In this document: one piece after another, positions 63,684 through 64,000 of the stretch
Numbering within the stretch: the first letter of the stretch is position 1
Layout: the number at the start of each line of letters is the position of its first letter
NCBI GenBank assembly: GCA_900317345.1
Contig: ONGK01000012.1
Location: 1-64,000, forward strand
Length of the DNA: 64,000 nt
DNA from: an uncultured Bacteroidales bacterium
Lineage (GTDB): Bacteria > Bacteroidota > Bacteroidia > Bacteroidales > Paludibacteraceae
Direction: 5' to 3'
The notes under the pieces: model-generated
Databases searched by the model: none
What the model was told of the DNA's origin: nothing
What the model saw: only the letters and a program-made list of their open reading frames with translations
Made by a program: the position numbers and the translations under genes

Positions 63684-64000
63684 TTATCATGAATCCAGCC
63701 CGGGTATTCAAAATCACATCCTTGCCACTCCGGTGATATCTGGATAAATGTTGTTTTCTGTTTCTTTAAAATCCAGTTATGGATGAACTCTGCACTCAGT
63801 TTCTGCTCCAGCATGGACTTGATAGTCTGGAAATCATCGGACAGGTTAGCTCGGTGCACATCCAGTTTCTTTTTTACCCGTACAATGGCGCACACCTCTC
63901 GGTTCTTGGCCTGATCCATCATCACGAAGGGTTGCGACACATCGCCTTCGTTCAGGCTGTAAATCTGCTTGGCCACTTCCGGCGCGAGGTCCTGATACTC
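63680..64000 (-). CDS. SurA-type peptidylprolyl isomerase, C-terminal end only
   Basis: The gene runs in from the right edge; the visible 106 residues are open to base 64000 (EYQDLAPEVAKQIYSLNEGDVSQPFVMMDQ and on). This is the end of a parvulin (PPIC) domain, where the pattern hydrophobic-LNEGDVSQP recurs, plus a C-terminal helix (LSDDFQTIKSMLEQKLSAEFIHNWILKKQ). Probably a periplasmic chaperone for outer-membrane proteins. Its stop overlaps the OstA-like ATG. Confidence 0.78.
   Translation of the reverse strand, partial: EYQDLAPEVAKQIYSLNEGDVSQPFVMMDQAKNREVCAIVRVKKKLDVHRANLSDDFQTIKSMLEQKLSAEFIHNWILKKQKTTFIQISPEWQGCDFEYPGWIHDK

Overview
The window looks like a piece of a Bacteroidota chromosome, most likely order Bacteroidales. 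The signs are a SusC/SusD pair, GldH, many short-signal lipoproteins (MKK...C), the Bacteroidota-only families DUF4271, DUF4294 and DUF5606, almost no Shine-Dalgarno sequences, and promoters of the Bacteroides type (TTTG at -33, TAnnTTTG at -7). Genus cannot be read from the sequence. No phage, transposon, CRISPR or rRNA was seen, and both edges cut through genes.

Layout. 1-2.9 kb (minus): truncated coiled-coil membrane protein, a broken murF, trmO. 2.9-3.5 kb: tRNA-Phe, an orphan promoter, tRNA-Asn. 3.5-11.6 kb (plus): housekeeping run of PfkB kinase, PlsC, HIT, HolB, RicT/PSP1, GldH, TrmB, Mrp, MATE. 11.6-25.9 kb (minus): one apparent polysaccharide-utilisation operon reading amidohydrolase, GH36, SusC, SusD, PKD lipoprotein, DUF4832 lipoprotein, broken GH31, EamA transporter, beta-propeller-like protein, DUF4294. 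A DeoR-type regulator diverges from its head. 27-42.3 kb (plus): CCA-adding-type enzyme, ParE, a Cys-containing small protein, OmpA/TPR lipoprotein, MutL, phosphatase, AcpP-FabF, Asd, peptidase U32, DUF4271-HemD-RnpA-YidD, TrmD. 42.4-42.5 kb: a free-standing small RNA candidate. 42.5-52 kb (minus): membrane protein, M3 peptidase, AsmA, lipoprotein, IleS. 52.1-53 kb (plus): CPBP protease. 53-64 kb (minus): CdsZ-like, Nif3-like, DUF5606; HMA protein with an unusual FeoB; PepD, radical SAM, DnaG; outer-membrane barrel, OstA-like protein, SurA-type isomerase.

How the genes work together. The polysaccharide operon encodes capture and import of a glycan (SusCD plus a PKD lipoprotein), its hydrolysis (GH36, GH31, perhaps DUF4832 and the amidohydrolase) and an inner-membrane transporter, probably under the divergent DeoR regulator. 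The rest is mostly DNA replication and repair, tRNA processing and modification, fatty-acid synthesis and envelope biogenesis.

The most notable observations are: a FeoB-like transporter whose GTPase motifs are eroded, coupled to a secreted heavy-metal-associated protein; a compact RNA unit with its own promoter and terminator at 42.4-42.5 kb; a very regular promoter geometry (20-nt spacer in nearly every case), several copies carrying a 14-bp palindrome; short tandem repeats that occur both between genes and in frame inside conserved enzymes; and internal non-triplet deletions in murF and in the GH31 gene, which may be real or assembly faults.
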